Assembly (NCBI RefSeq): GCF_009363795.1
Contig: NZ_CP045420.1
Location: 601,001-665,000, forward strand
Direction: 5' to 3'
DNA length: 64,000 bases
Source of the DNA: Palleronia sp. THAF1
Lineage (GTDB): Bacteria > Pseudomonadota > Alphaproteobacteria > Rhodobacterales > Rhodobacteraceae
Below, one piece after another: positions 9,569 through 18,160 of this stretch. How positions within the stretch are numbered: the stretch's first letter is position 1; each line of letters starts with the position of its first letter. The notes under the pieces were generated by a model. That model was not told the origin of the DNA and did no database searches. It was given only the letters and a program-made list of their open reading frames with translations. A program made the translations under genes and the position numbers.

Positions 9569-10215
9569 CCACCAATATCATTCTGCTCGGACCGCCGGGG
9601 GCCGGTAAAGGCACGCAAGCGCGCAAGCTGGAGGAGGACCGCGGCATGACCCAGCTGTCCACCGGCGACATGCTGCGCGCCGCGCGCACCTCGGGCACCG
9701 AGATGGGCAACCGCGTTGCAGAAGTCATGGACCGTGGAGAGCTCGTCACCGACGAGATCGTCATCGGCCTGATCGAAGAGCGCCTTGAAAGCGACGATAC
9801 CAACGGCTTCATCTTCGATGGATTCCCCCGCACGCTGGCGCAGGCCGACGCTCTGGGGCAGTTGCTGGAGAAGAAGGGCCAAAGCCTTGATGCCGTGATC
9901 GAGATGCAGGTGAACGACGAGGCGCTGGTCAAGCGCATCACCGCACGTTCGACATGCGCGAGCTGTGGCGAAGTCTACAACGACATCACCAAGCCGATCC
10001 CTGATGACGGCAAGTGCGAAAACTGCGGTGGCACCGAGTTCAAGCGTCGCGACGACGACAACGAAGACAGCCTGCGCACGCGTCTTTTGGAATACTACAA
10101 AAAGACGTCGCCGCTGATCGGCTACTACTACGCCTTGGAAAAGTTGAGGCGCGTCGATGGCCTGGCAGAGATCGAAGAGGTCGCCACCGCGATCAAATCT
10201 GAACTGGACGCCTAG
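9565..10215 (+). CDS. adk: Adenylate kinase, zinc-lid type
   Basis: 216 residues. The P-loop [10 protein letters not shown] is at residues 9-18, and the NMP-binding STGDMLR and DGFPRT motifs are present. A long LID holds four cysteines (C131, C134, C151, C154) that should bind zinc. It catalyses AMP + ATP to 2 ADP in the cytoplasm. The start is TTG, lying within the last codons of secY 8 bases after a strong GGAGGA; no ATG fits the conserved N-terminus. A terminator follows, cutting the unit off from rpsM. Confidence 0.97.
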
Positions 10216-10235
10216 GCTATTGGCCCTGCTAGATC

Positions 10236-10268
10236 AAAAAGGCGACACCTTCCCGGTGTCGCCTTTTT
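10236..10268 (+). terminator. Intrinsic terminator after adk
   Basis: A perfect 14-bp stem (10236-10249 with 10255-10268) starts with AAAAA and ends with TTTTT around a 5-base loop. It ends the secY-adk transcript. Because of the A-run it could also act on reverse-strand transcription. Confidence 0.9.
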
Positions 10269-10311
10269 CACGTCTTGTCAGCCGATCCACGCCGATCACG
10301 GATATGGCACT

Positions 10312-10340
10312 TTGAGAATCGCGGGACCTGCCGATAGCGT
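10312..10340 (+). promoter_or_regulatory. Candidate promoter for the 33-residue mini-protein gene
   Basis: TTGAGA, 17 bases, TAGCGT. It lies after the adk terminator and about 36 bases before the mini-protein start. The match is moderate, and only position and spacing support it. Confidence 0.3.
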
Positions 10341-10375
10341 GGTCGCAATAACAAAAGCAGACCCGAGGCAGACCT

Positions 10376-10477
10376 ATGACAATCGCAGTTACAGCGACGC
10401 TTGCCGTCGCCCTATTGGCCGCCGTTTTCACCGTTGGCGGCATCGTCCTTCTGGTCAATTCGTCGGATACGGACTGA
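10376..10477 (+). CDS. Predicted 33-residue single-span membrane mini-protein
   Basis: An ATG preceded at 5-9 bases by GAGGCAG opens a 33-codon frame. The product begins MTIAVTATLAVALLAAVF, continues through a Gly/Val/Leu-rich stretch and ends NSSDTD. About residues 3-27 form one hydrophobic helix with no charged residue, and the only charges are two C-terminal aspartates, so the tail would lie on one membrane face. It sits between the adk terminator and the rpsM promoter region, apparently as its own unit. I do not recognise a family. Chance occurrence is possible for so short a frame, but the ribosome-binding site and clean hydrophobic profile favour a real gene. Confidence 0.5.
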   Translation: MTIAVTATLAVALLAAVFTVGGIVLLVNSSDTD

Positions 10478-10561
10478 GCCCCTACGGCCGACTTGTAGAC
10501 CCAGACCACAAGACCCATATCCGCTGTCCCGAAAGGGGCGGCGGGCTTTCGCGCGTCGGCC

Positions 10562-10590
10562 TTGACCACGCGGCGAATCCCGACTAAGGC
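10562..10590 (+). promoter_or_regulatory. Candidate promoter of the rpsM-rpsK-rpoA-rplQ unit
   Basis: TTGACC, 17 bases, TAAGGC. It lies about 140 bases before the rpsM start in a 255-base stretch with no gene. The -35 box is strong and identical to that proposed for rplO. The remaining 10591-10732 looks like a long leader with short G/C-rich dyads and no recognised element. Confidence 0.45.
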
Positions 10591-10732
10591 GCACTGTCCG
10601 CAAGGACACGTCCGGCGTTCGCGCCCCGACATACACCGAATGACATGGGTCTGCCGCACGGAAGTGCCGCGCACCTGCGTTGTGAAAAAAGGGCCTGGAA
10701 CCACGGGCTCGCAACGAAGAGGAAGATATACC

Positions 10733-11101
10733 TTGGCACGTATCGCAGGGGTCAACATCCCCACCGCCAAGCGCGTTCCCATCGCGCTGACCTACGTGAC
10801 CGGCATCGGCCGGTCTTCTGCCGTCGAAATCTGCGAAGCGGTCGGCATCGACGCCTCCCGCCGCGTGAACGAGCTTTCGGACGCTGAAGTCCTGAAGCTG
10901 CGCGAGCACATCGACGAGAACTATACCGTTGAAGGCGACCTGCGCCGTGAGACGCAGATGAACATCAAGCGTCTGATGGATCTGGGCTGCTACCGTGGCC
11001 TGCGTCACCGTCGGAACCTCCCTGTGCGCGGTCAGCGTACGCACACCAACGCTCGCACGCGCAAAGGCCCCGCGAAGGCCATTGCCGGCAAGAAGAAGTA
11101 A
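10733..11101 (+). CDS. rpsM: 30S ribosomal protein S13
   Basis: 122 residues beginning (M)[20 protein letters not shown], the invariant S13 N-terminus. The only start codon that fits is TTG, 8 bases after GAGGAAG. The signature [21 protein letters not shown] lies in the second half and the tail is Lys-rich. S13 contacts the P-site tRNA and the 50S subunit at bridge B1. It heads the alpha operon here; rpmJ, often just before it, is absent from this position. Confidence 0.96.
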   Translation: MARIAGVNIPTAKRVPIALTYVTGIGRSSAVEICEAVGIDASRRVNELSDAEVLKLREHIDENYTVEGDLRRETQMNIKRLMDLGCYRGLRHRRNLPVRGQRTHTNARTRKGPAKAIAGKKK

Positions 11102-11116
11102 AGGGAGACCGTAGCT

Positions 11117-11509
11117 ATGGCACGTGATCGTCGCGCATCCGCGAAGAAGAAGGTTTCCAAGAACATCGCCGCTGGCGTTGCTCATGTGAACTCGTCGTTC
11201 AACAACACTAAGATCCTGATCTCGGACGTCCAGGGCAACGCGATTGCCTGGTCCTCGGCAGGCACCATGGGTTTCAAGGGGTCGCGTAAGTCGACCCCCT
11301 ACGCCGCCCAGATGGCCGCTGAAGACGCTGGCAAGAAGGCCCAGGAACATGGCGTCCGCACGCTGGAAGTCGAAGTGCAGGGCCCCGGTTCGGGCCGGGA
11401 ATCGGCGCTTCGTGCGCTGGCCGCCGCTGGCTTCAACATCACGTCGATTCGCGACGTGACGCCGATGGCCCACAACGGATGCCGTCCGCCCAAGCGCCGC
11501 CGCGTCTAA
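11117..11509 (+). CDS. rpsK: 30S ribosomal protein S11
   Basis: 130 residues. It has the S11 core [18 protein letters not shown], an [19 protein letters not shown] segment, and the ending [19 protein letters not shown], all strongly diagnostic. S11 forms part of the 30S platform with S18. It lies 15 bases after rpsM with a GGGAGA site. Confidence 0.98.
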   Translation: MARDRRASAKKKVSKNIAAGVAHVNSSFNNTKILISDVQGNAIAWSSAGTMGFKGSRKSTPYAAQMAAEDAGKKAQEHGVRTLEVEVQGPGSGRESALRALAAAGFNITSIRDVTPMAHNGCRPPKRRRV

Positions 11510-11525
11510 TCGGACTTCGAATTAC

Positions 11526-11558
11526 CGGCAGGCCGCGCGGTTTTCGCTCGGCCTGTCG
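11526..11558 (+). other. Hairpin in the rpsK-rpoA gap
   Basis: CGGCAGGCCG at 11526-11535 pairs with CGGCCTGTCG at 11549-11558 (one G-T pair) around a 13-base loop. A TTTTT appears at 11565-11569, 6 bases after the stem, too far for an efficient terminator. It may attenuate or stabilise RNA between rpsK and rpoA. Confidence 0.45.
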
Positions 11559-11626
11559 CTGTCGTTTTTAACCCTCGGGTGTCGGGGCTTGCCGCATGGG
11601 CCGCCGACGGGAATTGAGGAGACAAC

Positions 11627-12643
11627 ATGCTTCAGAAAAATTGGCAGGAATTGATCAAGCCGCAGCAGCTTGAGGTCAAGCCGGGCAACAACCCCGCGCG
11701 CCAGGCGACCGTGATCGCCGAACCGCTGGAGCGTGGCTTCGGCCTGACGCTCGGCAACGCCCTGCGTCGCGTTCTGATGTCGTCGCTGCAAGGTGCCGCC
11801 ATCACGACCGTCCAGATCGACAACGTGCTGCACGAGTTCAGCTCGGTCGCAGGTGTGCGCGAAGACGTGACCGACATTGTCCTCAATCTCAAGGGCGTCG
11901 CGATCAAGATGGAAGTCGAGGGCCCCAAGCGCGTCTCGATTTCGGCCAAGGGTCCGATGGTCGTCACCGCCGGTGATATTTCCGTCAGCCAGGGCATCGA
12001 GGTTCTGAACAAGGATCACGTGCTGTGTCACCTTGACGATGGCGCCGACCTGTTCATGGAAATGACCGTGAACACGGGCAAGGGCTACGTCTCTGCCGAC
12101 AAGAACCGCCCCGAGGATGCGCCCATTGGCTTGATGCCGATCGACGCGATCTACTCGCCCATTCGCAAGGTAAGCTATGATGTGCAGCCCACCCGTGAGG
12201 GCCAGGTGCTGGACTATGACAAGCTGACGTTGAAGCTTGAAACTGACGGTTCGCTGACGCCGGATGACGCCGTGGCCTATGCTGCCCGCATCCTGCAGGA
12301 CCAACTGTCGATCTTCGTCAACTTTGATGAGCCCGATCAGGGTGGCGCGGCCTCCGACGACGATGGCCTGGAGTTCAACCCGCTTCTGCTGAAGAAAGTG
12401 GACGAGCTGGAGCTTTCGGTCCGTTCGGCCAACTGCCTGAAGAACGACAACATCGTCTACATCGGTGATCTGATCCAGAAAACCGAAGCCGAGATGTTGC
12501 GCACCCCCAACTTCGGCCGCAAATCCTTGAACGAAATCAAGGAAGTGCTGTCGGGCATGGGTCTGCACCTTGGTATGGACGTCGAGGAATGGCCGCCCGA
12601 GAACATCGAGGATCTGGCCAAGAAGTTCGAAGACAACTTCTAA
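11627..12643 (+). CDS. rpoA: DNA-directed RNA polymerase subunit alpha
   Basis: 338 residues, the usual alphaproteobacterial length. The N-terminal assembly domain carries [22 protein letters not shown] (shown in two pieces: [13 protein letters not shown] and ALRRVLMSS, about residues 30-51). An acidic linker near residue 240 leads to the C-terminal domain with helix-hairpin-helix motifs ([17 protein letters not shown]). A TTGAGGAG ribosome-binding site precedes ATG. It sits in its standard place between rpsK and rplQ. Confidence 0.98.
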   Translation: MLQKNWQELIKPQQLEVKPGNNPARQATVIAEPLERGFGLTLGNALRRVLMSSLQGAAITTVQIDNVLHEFSSVAGVREDVTDIVLNLKGVAIKMEVEGPKRVSISAKGPMVVTAGDISVSQGIEVLNKDHVLCHLDDGADLFMEMTVNTGKGYVSADKNRPEDAPIGLMPIDAIYSPIRKVSYDVQPTREGQVLDYDKLTLKLETDGSLTPDDAVAYAARILQDQLSIFVNFDEPDQGGAASDDDGLEFNPLLLKKVDELELSVRSANCLKNDNIVYIGDLIQKTEAEMLRTPNFGRKSLNEIKEVLSGMGLHLGMDVEEWPPENIEDLAKKFEDNF

Positions 12644-12651
12644 GATACTTC

Positions 12652-12675
12652 GCGGGGGCGCTTGATCGCCCCCGC
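12652..12675 (+). other. GC hairpin in the rpoA-rplQ gap
   Basis: GCGGGGGCG at 12652-12660 pairs perfectly with CGCCCCCGC at 12667-12675 around a 6-base loop. No T-tract. This is the fourth hairpin of this kind inside the ribosomal units and is probably an RNA-level stabiliser. Confidence 0.5.
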
Positions 12676-12760
12676 ATCACGACCGGGCATTCGCCCCAAG
12701 GAGAGTTGGTGACACGCATCGCCGGCCAGACAAAGCAAAACACGCTAAAGGATTGAAACC

Positions 12761-13174
12761 ATGCGTCACTCTCGCGGATACCGCCGCCTCAACCGTACCC
12801 ACGAACACCGCAAGGCGCTGTTCGCCAACATGTCCGGCTCACTGATCGAGCACGAGCAAATCAAGACGACCCTGCCCAAGGCGAAAGAGCTTCGGCCCAT
12901 CGTCGAAAAGCTGATCACGCTTGCCAAGCGCGGCGATCTGCACGCGCGCCGTCAGGCCGCGTCGCAGCTGAAGCAGGACCAGTATGTCGCCAAGTTGTTC
13001 GACGTGCTTGGCCCCCGCTACGCCGAGCGTCAGGGCGGCTACGTCCGCATCCTGAAAGCCGGTTTCCGCTATGGCGACATGGCCCCGATGGCGATCATCG
13101 AGTTCGTCGATCGTGACCGCGACGCCAAAGGCGCGGGCGACCGTGCGCGTCTCGAAGCCGAAGACGCCGAATGA
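12761..13174 (+). CDS. rplQ: 50S ribosomal protein L17
   Basis: 137 residues starting [20 protein letters not shown], with [19 protein letters not shown] and the [23 protein letters not shown] signature (two adjoining motifs near residues 88-110). The tail is charged. L17 is the last gene of the alpha operon and binds 23S rRNA near the exit tunnel. A hairpin without U-tract follows. Confidence 0.98.
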   Translation: MRHSRGYRRLNRTHEHRKALFANMSGSLIEHEQIKTTLPKAKELRPIVEKLITLAKRGDLHARRQAASQLKQDQYVAKLFDVLGPRYAERQGGYVRILKAGFRYGDMAPMAIIEFVDRDRDAKGAGDRARLEAEDAE

Positions 13175-13184
13175 ATTAGCGATC

Positions 13185-13213
13185 CACCTGCGCCCCAACA
13201 CTGGGCGCAGGTG
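13185..13213 (+). terminator. Hairpin at the end of the alpha operon
   Basis: CACCTGCGCCC at 13185-13195 pairs perfectly with GGGCGCAGGTG at 13203-13213 around a 7-base loop, 10 bases after the rplQ stop. No T-run follows, so termination would need Rho or the hairpin may only protect the 3' end. Confidence 0.45.
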
Positions 13214-13271
13214 ACCCGCGTCGGGCATTCGATGGTAGCCCACGCTCCGCATCGCGCCTAAAAGTGCTGTG

Positions 13272-14594
13272 ATGCCTGATCTCTTCGATACACCCTCTGC
13301 CCCGCAGTCCCCCACGAACGCCCCGCGTCCGTTGGCTGACCGTCTGCGTCCGCAAGTCTTGGCCGATGTGATCGGCCAACGTCAGGTGATCGGCCCCGAT
13401 TCGCCTCTGGGCGTCATGCTGGCTTCTGGCGCACTGTCCAGCATCGTCTTCTGGGGGCCGCCCGGCGTTGGCAAAACGACCATCGCACGGCTTCTGGCGC
13501 ACGAGACTGACCTGCACTTCGTGCAGATCAGCGCGATTTTCACCGGCGTGCCGGATCTGCGCAAGGTATTCGAAGCCGCTCGGATGCGTCGCCAGAACGG
13601 GCAGGGGACGCTGCTGTTTGTCGATGAGATCCACCGTTTCAACAAGGCGCAGCAGGACAGCTTTCTGCCCCACATGGAAGACGGCACGATCCTTCTGGTT
13701 GGCGCCACGACAGAGAATCCTTCGTTCGAATTGAACGCCGCGCTATTGTCCCGCGCGCAGGTGCTGGTGCTGGAAAGGTTGGATCTGACCGATCTGGAAC
13801 TGCTGGCGCAGCGGGCCGAGAAGGAACTGGGCCGTGGGCTGCCGCTGACCGGCCCCGCACGAGAGCAACTGCTCGAGATGGCCGATGGCGACGGGCGTGC
13901 GCTGCTGAACCTGATCGAACAGGTCGCGGCGTGGAAAATCGACGGCAAGCTTGATCCCGATGCGCTTCAGAAGCGTCTGCAAAGGCGCGCGTCGCAATAC
14001 GACAAGTCGGGCGATGCGCATTACAACCTGATCTCTGCACTACATAAATCGGTGCGCGGCTCAGATCCCGATGCTGCCTTGTATTGGCTTGCGCGGATGC
14101 TGACCGGCGGGGAAGACCCTCGCTATCTTGCCCGCCGCATCACGCGCATGGCGGTCGAGGATATTGGTCTGGCCGATCCGCAGGCCCACCGCGTCTGCCT
14201 GGACGCGTGGGAAACCTACGAACGTCTGGGCAGCCCCGAAGGCGAGTTGGCGCTGGCACAAGCGGTCACCTATCTGGCGCTCGCCCCCAAATCCAACGCG
14301 GGCTACGCGGCCTTCAAAGAAGCGATGCGCGCGGCCAAGACCACCGGGTCAGAGCCTCCGCCGAAGATCATCCGCAACGCGCCGACGCGGCTGATGAAGG
14401 ACGAAGGCTATGGCGCAGGGTATGAGTACGACCACGACGCCGAAGAAGGCTTCTCGGGCCAGAACTACTTCCCAGATGGCATGAAACGCGGGGTCTACTA
14501 CGTGCCCAAGGAGCGTGGGTTCGAGCGCGAATTGAAGAAGCGGTTGGACTGGTTCGTGCAGGCGCGCGCCAAGCGGCAGGCCAAGGGGGATTGA
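13272..14594 (+). CDS. rarA: Replication-associated recombination protein RarA (MgsA), AAA+ ATPase
   Basis: 440 residues. Walker A GPPGVGKTTIARLL is at residues 62-75, Walker B LLFVDEIHRFNKAQQD is present, and the sensor region reads LVGATTENPSFELN. The C-terminus matches the MgsA tetramerisation domain (YFPDGMKRGVYYVPKERGFE). RarA acts at stalled replication forks. A GTG directly before the ATG is an alternative start; neither has a convincing ribosome-binding site. It lies about 100 bases after rplQ on the same strand and begins a rarA-crcB-rluC run. Confidence 0.96.
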   Translation: MPDLFDTPSAPQSPTNAPRPLADRLRPQVLADVIGQRQVIGPDSPLGVMLASGALSSIVFWGPPGVGKTTIARLLAHETDLHFVQISAIFTGVPDLRKVFEAARMRRQNGQGTLLFVDEIHRFNKAQQDSFLPHMEDGTILLVGATTENPSFELNAALLSRAQVLVLERLDLTDLELLAQRAEKELGRGLPLTGPAREQLLEMADGDGRALLNLIEQVAAWKIDGKLDPDALQKRLQRRASQYDKSGDAHYNLISALHKSVRGSDPDAALYWLARMLTGGEDPRYLARRITRMAVEDIGLADPQAHRVCLDAWETYERLGSPEGELALAQAVTYLALAPKSNAGYAAFKEAMRAAKTTGSEPPPKIIRNAPTRLMKDEGYGAGYEYDHDAEEGFSGQNYFPDGMKRGVYYVPKERGFERELKKRLDWFVQARAKRQAKGD

Positions 14595-14625
14595 CCTTGG
14601 ACGCAACGCGGCACAGGGGACGACC

Positions 14626-15003
14626 ATGATCGGAACACTCGCACAGGTCGCTATCGGCGGCGCAATCGGGGCCTCGGCCCGTTTCGGCCTTGGCCTATGG
14701 ATCACGCGTATCGCGGGGCCGGGCTTTCCGCTGGCCGTGATGACCTGCAACGTGATCGGGTCGCTGTTGATGGGCCTGTTCATCGTGACGGCGGCGCAGC
14801 GCGGTCTGACCCATCTATCGCCCTTGGTAGCCACCGGGTTGCTGGGCGGTTTCACCACATTTTCTGCCTTCTCGCTGGAGGCTGTCACCATGATGGAACG
14901 GGGCGAAGCGGGGCAGGCGGCGGCTTACATTCTGCTGTCAGTGGGCGCGTCCATTGGCGGCCTTTACGCCGGTTTGATGATCGCACGGGGGCTTTTCACA
15001 TGA
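14626..15003 (+). CDS. crcB: Fluoride ion channel CrcB/Fluc
   Basis: 125 residues with four hydrophobic helices. It has the Fluc signatures GASARFGLG (N-terminal), TCNVIGSLLMGLF (the conserved Asn), and GGFTTFSAFSLE (the polar track Thr/Ser and Phe box). It forms a dimeric fluoride exporter in the inner membrane. No fluoride riboswitch is visible in the 31-base gap from rarA. Its TGA overlaps the ATG of the next gene. Confidence 0.96.
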   Translation: MIGTLAQVAIGGAIGASARFGLGLWITRIAGPGFPLAVMTCNVIGSLLMGLFIVTAAQRGLTHLSPLVATGLLGGFTTFSAFSLEAVTMMERGEAGQAAAYILLSVGASIGGLYAGLMIARGLFT

Positions 15004-16043
15004 GTGGGGTTCACACGCGCAAGATCGAGGCGGGCGAGGGCGATCAACGTCTGGATCGCTGGTTCCGCAAGCACTACCCGCAGGTGCCGCAGGGTCGTAT
15101 CGAAAAGATGTGTCGCAAGGGCGAGATCCGCGTCGATGGCGGTCGCGTGAAAACCGCGACCCGCGTTGAAGAGGGGCAAGAGGTTCGTATCCCGCCGCTG
15201 CCCGACACACCCGCGCCCGCCGTGCATCGCAGCGACGCCCATGTCAGCGACGCCGACGCCAAGATGATCCGCGCCGCCGTGATCTACCGCGATGACCACA
15301 TTATCGCCATCAACAAGCCGCCGGGGCTGCCGACGCAGGGCGGATCGAAGCAGTTGCGCCACGTGGATCAGATGTCCGAGGCGCTGCGCGACGGCTTCGA
15401 CGACAAGCCCAAGCTGGTGCACCGGCTGGATAAGGATACCTCTGGCGTCCTGCTGCTTGCCCGCACGCGGGAAGCCGCGAAGGGTCTGACCGAAGCCCTG
15501 CGCCACAAGGCGACGCGCAAGATCTACTGGGCCGCTGTCGCGGGCGTGCCGCAGCCGAAAATGGGCACGATCAAGTATGGGCTGGTGAAGGCCGCCGGTC
15601 ATGGGGCGTCCGGCGAGGGCGAGAAGATGATCTGCCTGCATCCACGCGACGTGGCCGACACGCCCGGCGCCAAGCGGGCCGAAACAGACTTCATCGTACT
15701 GTCGGCCCTTGGCGGCCGCCTGTCTTGGTGCGCGTTGGAGCCGATTACGGGCCGAACGCACCAGCTGCGTGCGCATATGTCAGAGCTGGGCCATCCGATC
15801 ATCGGCGACGGCAAGTATGGCGGGTCCGGGCAAGAGAACCTTGGCGATGGCTGGGGCGCGCAGTTGGGCGGCGACCTGTCGAAGAAGCTGCACCTGCACG
15901 CGCGTTCGATGATGTTCCAGCATCCGGTAACCCACGCGCAGATCAATCTGACTGCGCCGCTGCCGGATCATATGAAGCGCACTTGGGCCTCGCTGGAATG
16001 GGACGTGGGCGATGTGCCTGACGATCCGTTCGACCCAAGCTGA
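15000..16043 (+). CDS. rluC: 23S rRNA pseudouridine synthase, RluC type
   Basis: 347 residues starting MSGVHTRKIEAGEGDQRLDRW at an ATG inside the crcB stop (ATGA). An S4 RNA-binding domain covers about residues 7-65. The catalytic domain has HRLDKDTSGVLLLAR (residues 141-155, catalytic Asp144) and GRTHQLRAHM. RluC modifies U955, U2504 and U2580 in E. coli; RluD is a close alternative, but size and context (next to crcB in this order) favour RluC. Confidence 0.9.
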   Translation: MSGVHTRKIEAGEGDQRLDRWFRKHYPQVPQGRIEKMCRKGEIRVDGGRVKTATRVEEGQEVRIPPLPDTPAPAVHRSDAHVSDADAKMIRAAVIYRDDHIIAINKPPGLPTQGGSKQLRHVDQMSEALRDGFDDKPKLVHRLDKDTSGVLLLARTREAAKGLTEALRHKATRKIYWAAVAGVPQPKMGTIKYGLVKAAGHGASGEGEKMICLHPRDVADTPGAKRAETDFIVLSALGGRLSWCALEPITGRTHQLRAHMSELGHPIIGDGKYGGSGQENLGDGWGAQLGGDLSKKLHLHARSMMFQHPVTHAQINLTAPLPDHMKRTWASLEWDVGDVPDDPFDPS

Positions 16044-16106
16044 CGGGGGCGGTCGCCAGCGCGCGGTCGAAGACTAGCTTGCGCGGCAGGCGATACGGAG
16101 AAAAGC

Positions 16107-16814
16107 ATGACGAATTGGGCGGCACGACGGTTCTGGAAAGAAGCGAAGGGCGAGCAGGTGGCCGATGGCTGGCAGGTGATGCTGGACACCCGCCCGATCC
16201 GCACCCCCGCCGGAGCGGCACTGGTGGTGCCGACCCAGCCGCTGGCCGGTGCCATCGCCTCCGAATGGGACGCGCAGGAAGACATCGTCGACCCGCGCAC
16301 CATGCCGATGACGCGCACTGCCAATTCGGCAATAGACAAGGTCGCACCCCAGAAGAACGCCGTCGTCTCGATCCTGTCGGACTACGGCGCGACCGATTTG
16401 CTCAGCTACCGCGCCGACAGCCCTCGTGCGTTGATGATGCGACAGTCCCAGCTGTGGGATCCTATCCTTGAGTGGGCGGATCGCGAGTTGGGCGCGCGGT
16501 TGGCCGTGACCGAAGGCGTCATGCCTGTGCCGCAGGATGGTGCGGCGCTGGACAGGTTGACCGCTCCGATGCTGGCGATGTCGGCCTTCCAGCTGGCGGC
16601 GTTTCACGATCTCGTCGCCCTTTCCGGGTCTTTGGTTCTCGCGCACGCCACGACACAGGGGGTCCATTCACCGTCAGAGGCGTGGGAATTGTCGCGGCTG
16701 GACGAGGACTGGCAGGCCGAGCAATGGGGTGAAGACGAGGAAGCGCGGGATGCTGCCGACCGCAAGCGGGCATCTTTTCTCGAAGCGCATCGTTTTTGGG
16801 CACTCGCGTCCTGA
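16107..16814 (+). CDS. ATP12-family chaperone
   Basis: 235 residues. The N-terminus WAARRFWKEAKGEQVADGW and the middle MPMTRTANSAIDKV...LLSYRADSP match the ATP12 family, whose mitochondrial member assists F1-ATPase alpha-subunit assembly. Alphaproteobacterial members are commonly encoded near rluC as here. Cytoplasmic, no signal peptide. A GGAG site lies 6 bases before the ATG. The exact role in bacteria is inferred from the mitochondrial protein. Confidence 0.92.
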   Translation: MTNWAARRFWKEAKGEQVADGWQVMLDTRPIRTPAGAALVVPTQPLAGAIASEWDAQEDIVDPRTMPMTRTANSAIDKVAPQKNAVVSILSDYGATDLLSYRADSPRALMMRQSQLWDPILEWADRELGARLAVTEGVMPVPQDGAALDRLTAPMLAMSAFQLAAFHDLVALSGSLVLAHATTQGVHSPSEAWELSRLDEDWQAEQWGEDEEARDAADRKRASFLEAHRFWALAS

Positions 16815-16933
16815 CCTTACGTCATAAGCTGAATCGCCTGTTTCGCTAGGTATTTCACCGCCCTGCGAACGGTTTCGTGGGGCGCCGCACCTTGACGACC
16901 CGTGATGAATAGCCTCACAATTTGGCATCCGTT

Positions 16934-17003
16934 CCCGGACTCCGGGTTCTGGAACGACCGCCGGTTCACTCCGGCATAATTCAGCCGACCCGAAAGTGGT
17001 CGG
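16934..17003 (+). promoter_or_regulatory. Structured leader upstream of bztA
   Basis: The 209-base gap before bztA contains a nested dyad around CCCGGACTCCGGG (16934-16946), enclosed by GTTCC/GGAAC, and a second hairpin CCGACC/GGTCGG (16985-16990 with 16998-17003) just before the ribosome-binding site. A TTGACG at 16892 is a possible -35 box, but I find no acceptable -10 at the right distance. Confidence 0.35.
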
Positions 17004-17023
17004 AACATCTCGGGAGAGTAAGC

Positions 17024-18043
17024 ATGAAAACTACCGTATTTCTTGGTGCTACCGCCGCGGCCGCGCTGTGTGCTGGCGTCGCCGGCGCTGCTACGCTTGA
17101 CGACGTTCAGTCGCGTGGCACGCTGAACTGTGGCGTGACGACCGGCCTTGTTGGCTTTGCTGCACCCAACGCCTCTGGCGAGTGGGAAGGCTTCGACGTC
17201 GCCCTGTGCCGTGCCGTCGCCGCCGCCGTTCTGGGCGATCCGACCGCTGTCGAGTTCGTTCCGACGACCGGCAAGACGCGCTTCACCGCATTGTCCTCGG
17301 GCGAGATCGACATGCTGGCGCGCAACACCACCTGGACGTTCAGCCGCGACACCGACTTGGCGTTCGAATTCACCGGCATCAACTACTACGATGGTCAGGG
17401 CTTCATGGTCCCGAAGGATCTGGGCGTGACCTCTGCCAAGGATCTGGATGGTGCAACGATTTGCGTCCAGACCGGTACCACGACCGAGCTGAACCTTGCC
17501 GACTTCTTCCGCAAGAACAACATCAGCTATGAGCCGGTCCCGATCGAAACCAACGCGGAAGCGCAGCAGCAATACCTCGCCGGTGCCTGTGACGGCTACA
17601 CCACCGATGCCTCCGGTCTGGCCGCGACCCGTGCCACGTTCGAAGATCCGACCGCGCACGTGATCCTGCCGGAAATCATCTCGAAAGAGCCGCTGGGCCC
17701 GCTGGTCCGTCACGGTGACAGCGAGTGGGGCGATGTGGTCCGCTGGACACTCAACGCCCTGATCGCTGCCGAAGAGTACGGCGTGACCTCGGCCAACGTG
17801 ACCGATCTGGCCGGTGCCGCGGGCGATAGCCCCGAGGTGAACCGCCTGCTGGGTTCCGAAGGCAACCTGGGTGAGATGATCGGCCTTGAAGCCGACTGGG
17901 CCGTCAACGCCATCTCGGCCGGCGGCAACTACGGCGAGGTCTTCGCGAAGAACATCGGCGAAGAGACCCCCATCGGTCTGGCGCGCGGCCTGAACGCGCA
18001 GTGGACCGAAGGCGGCCTGCTGTATTCGCCCCCCTTCCGCTAA
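17024..18043 (+). CDS. bztA: Glutamate/glutamine/aspartate/asparagine ABC transporter, periplasmic binding protein
   Basis: 339 residues. A signal peptide covers about 1-23 (MKTTVFLGATAAAALCAGV, cut after an AxA). The mature part has the family-3 solute-binding signature GFDVALCRAVAAAVLGD and TGKTRFTALSSGEIDMLARNTTW-type ligand region, close to Rhodobacter BztA and Rhizobium AapJ. It captures acidic amino acids and their amides in the periplasm. Start chosen at the ATG with GGGAGAG and signal peptide; an in-frame upstream extension is rejected. A terminator-like hairpin separates it from bztB, which would raise its level over the membrane parts. Confidence 0.95.
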   Translation: MKTTVFLGATAAAALCAGVAGAATLDDVQSRGTLNCGVTTGLVGFAAPNASGEWEGFDVALCRAVAAAVLGDPTAVEFVPTTGKTRFTALSSGEIDMLARNTTWTFSRDTDLAFEFTGINYYDGQGFMVPKDLGVTSAKDLDGATICVQTGTTTELNLADFFRKNNISYEPVPIETNAEAQQQYLAGACDGYTTDASGLAATRATFEDPTAHVILPEIISKEPLGPLVRHGDSEWGDVVRWTLNALIAAEEYGVTSANVTDLAGAAGDSPEVNRLLGSEGNLGEMIGLEADWAVNAISAGGNYGEVFAKNIGEETPIGLARGLNAQWTEGGLLYSPPFR

Positions 18044-18052
18044 GTCGATCCA

Positions 18053-18088
18053 GCCGGGGGCGGGCATCCGCCGCGCCCCCGGCTTTTT
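18053..18088 (+). terminator. Leaky intrinsic terminator between bztA and bztB
   Basis: GCCGGGGGCG (18053-18062) pairs with CGCCCCCGGC (18074-18083), followed by TTTTT. It has all the parts of an intrinsic terminator. Since bztBCD continue downstream with only short gaps, it probably acts as a partial terminator giving more binding protein than permease. Confidence 0.75.
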
Positions 18089-18160
18089 CTACCGCTCCCA
18101 ATAAGAACACTCCGCGGCCCGGCCCATTCGCCGGTCGACGACTGCAATCAGGGGAACGCG

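Noticed and set aside
10234-10782. 182-codon reverse frame across the adk-rpsM gap
   Set aside because: It runs through the adk terminator and the start of rpsM and shows no conserved feature.
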